The position numbers were made by a program, and so were the translations under genes. From Pseudomonadota bacterium (GTDB lineage: Bacteria > Pseudomonadota > Alphaproteobacteria > Rhizobiales > Beijerinckiaceae): a stretch of DNA of 13,953 nucleotides. Numbering within the stretch: position 1 is the stretch's first letter; the number at the start of each line of letters is the position of its first letter. Below the pieces are notes generated by a model. That model did no database searches. It had not been told where the DNA came from and was given only the letters and a program-made list of their open reading frames with translations. Shown here one piece after another: positions 13,460 to 13,953 of the stretch. The stretch spans positions 1 to 13,953 of the forward strand of contig JAFAEL010000158.1 of assembly GCA_023423995.1 (NCBI GenBank), given 5' to 3'.

Positions 13460-13953
13460 CTACACGGCGAGATAGGCTTCCTTCACCTCGGGCTTCGCTT
13501 CCAGCTCGGCGATCGTTCCCGAAAACCGCACACGGCCCCGTTCGATGATCACCGCCCGGTCGGAGATCAGGCGGGCGAAATGCAGGTTCTGCTCGGAGAT
13601 GACGAGGCTCAGCCCCTCGCGCTTCATGGCCAGGATCGCGGCCGCCATGTCCTCGACGATCTTTGGCGCGAGGCCTTCCGACGGCTCGTCGAGCAGCACG
13701 AGCCCGGGATTGCCCATGAGGGTGCGGGCGATCGTCAGCATCTGCTGCTCGCCGCCGCTCATCCGCCCGCCGGGCCGCTCGCGCATGGCGCCAAGGTTCG
13801 GAAAGAGCTCGTAGAGCTTCTCGGCCGTCCAGGTCGGCGCGCCCTTGCGCGGCGGCTGGCGCCCGACCTCCAGGTTTTCCTCCACGGTCAGCTCGGTGAA
13901 GATGCGCCGGTCTTCCGGAACGTAGCCGAGCCCGGCCCGGACGATCTCGTGAG
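13460..13953 (-). CDS. livF: Branched-chain amino-acid ABC transporter ATP-binding protein LivF (5' end outside window)
   Basis: This is the C-terminal two thirds of a LivF-type ATPase, which powers uptake of branched-chain amino acids or related amides/urea with LivG/H/M. The reading frame is open to the window edge, so the Walker A region lies outside. Seen here are GYVPEDRRIFTELTVEENL (reading across 13924-13868, a typical LivF segment), the ABC signature MSGGEQQML (about 90 residues from the window edge of the protein part), Walker B LVLLDEPSEGLAP, and the LivF-style ISEQNLHFA followed by a C-terminal segment ending VKEAYLAV. The internal GTG at 13885 is a Val codon, not the true start. 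Some homologues transport urea (UrtE); the substrate cannot be told from this part. Confidence 0.92.
   Translation of the reverse strand, partial: HEIVRAGLGYVPEDRRIFTELTVEENLEVGRQPPRKGAPTWTAEKLYELFPNLGAMRERPGGRMSGGEQQMLTIARTLMGNPGLVLLDEPSEGLAPKIVEDMAAAILAMKREGLSLVISEQNLHFARLISDRAVIIERGRVRFSGTIAELEAKPEVKEAYLAV

Overview
The window is high-GC DNA from an alphaproteobacterium, most likely a Hyphomicrobiales (Rhizobiales) member of the Methylobacterium/Microvirga/Bosea type. This rests on the ExoF-type exporter, the LuxR/NarL-type regulator style, the LivF gene, a perfect CtrA-type box (TTAA-N7-TTAAC) and GC-saturated third codon positions. The assignment is an inference from gene families; no rRNA or other marker gene is present. 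No tRNA, rRNA, CRISPR array, insertion sequence or phage gene was seen.

Region 1 (about 130-7490) looks like a surface-polysaccharide locus. An ExoF/Wza-type export protein (minus strand) is divergent from a WecG/TagA/CpsF (GT26) glycosyltransferase. That gene runs tail to tail into, and overlaps by 96 nt, an NAD-dependent epimerase whose motifs match UDP-sulfoquinovose synthase (SqdB/SQD1). Next, on the plus strand, come a single-pass membrane protein with a very long Ala/Glu/Arg-rich coiled coil built on a 70-residue repeat, and an ATP-grasp enzyme 39 nt after it.

Region 2 (7616-10278) is a tight plus-strand set of four genes: a TAXI-type periplasmic binding protein without any TRAP membrane subunits, a secreted DsrE-family protein, a small secreted protein with ten cysteines in a mirror-symmetric spacing, and a NarL-type response regulator that starts inside the stop codon of the cysteine-rich gene. 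Three exported proteins plus a regulator, with no histidine kinase, could be an uncharacterised envelope or sulfur/redox-responsive module. This is the most interesting unit of the window.

Region 3 (10279-11265) is a second LuxR-type regulator whose receiver domain has lost the phosphoacceptor Asp and conserved Lys. Its leader is relatively AT-rich and full of palindromes, with a plausible promoter. Region 4 (11266-13953) is more ordinary: a convergent gap with hairpins, a lipoprotein and an NADPH:quinone oxidoreductase on the minus strand, a CtrA-box-controlled small unknown protein on the plus strand, a hairpin between convergent genes, and the 3' part of livF (branched-chain amino-acid ABC transporter ATPase) running off the right edge.
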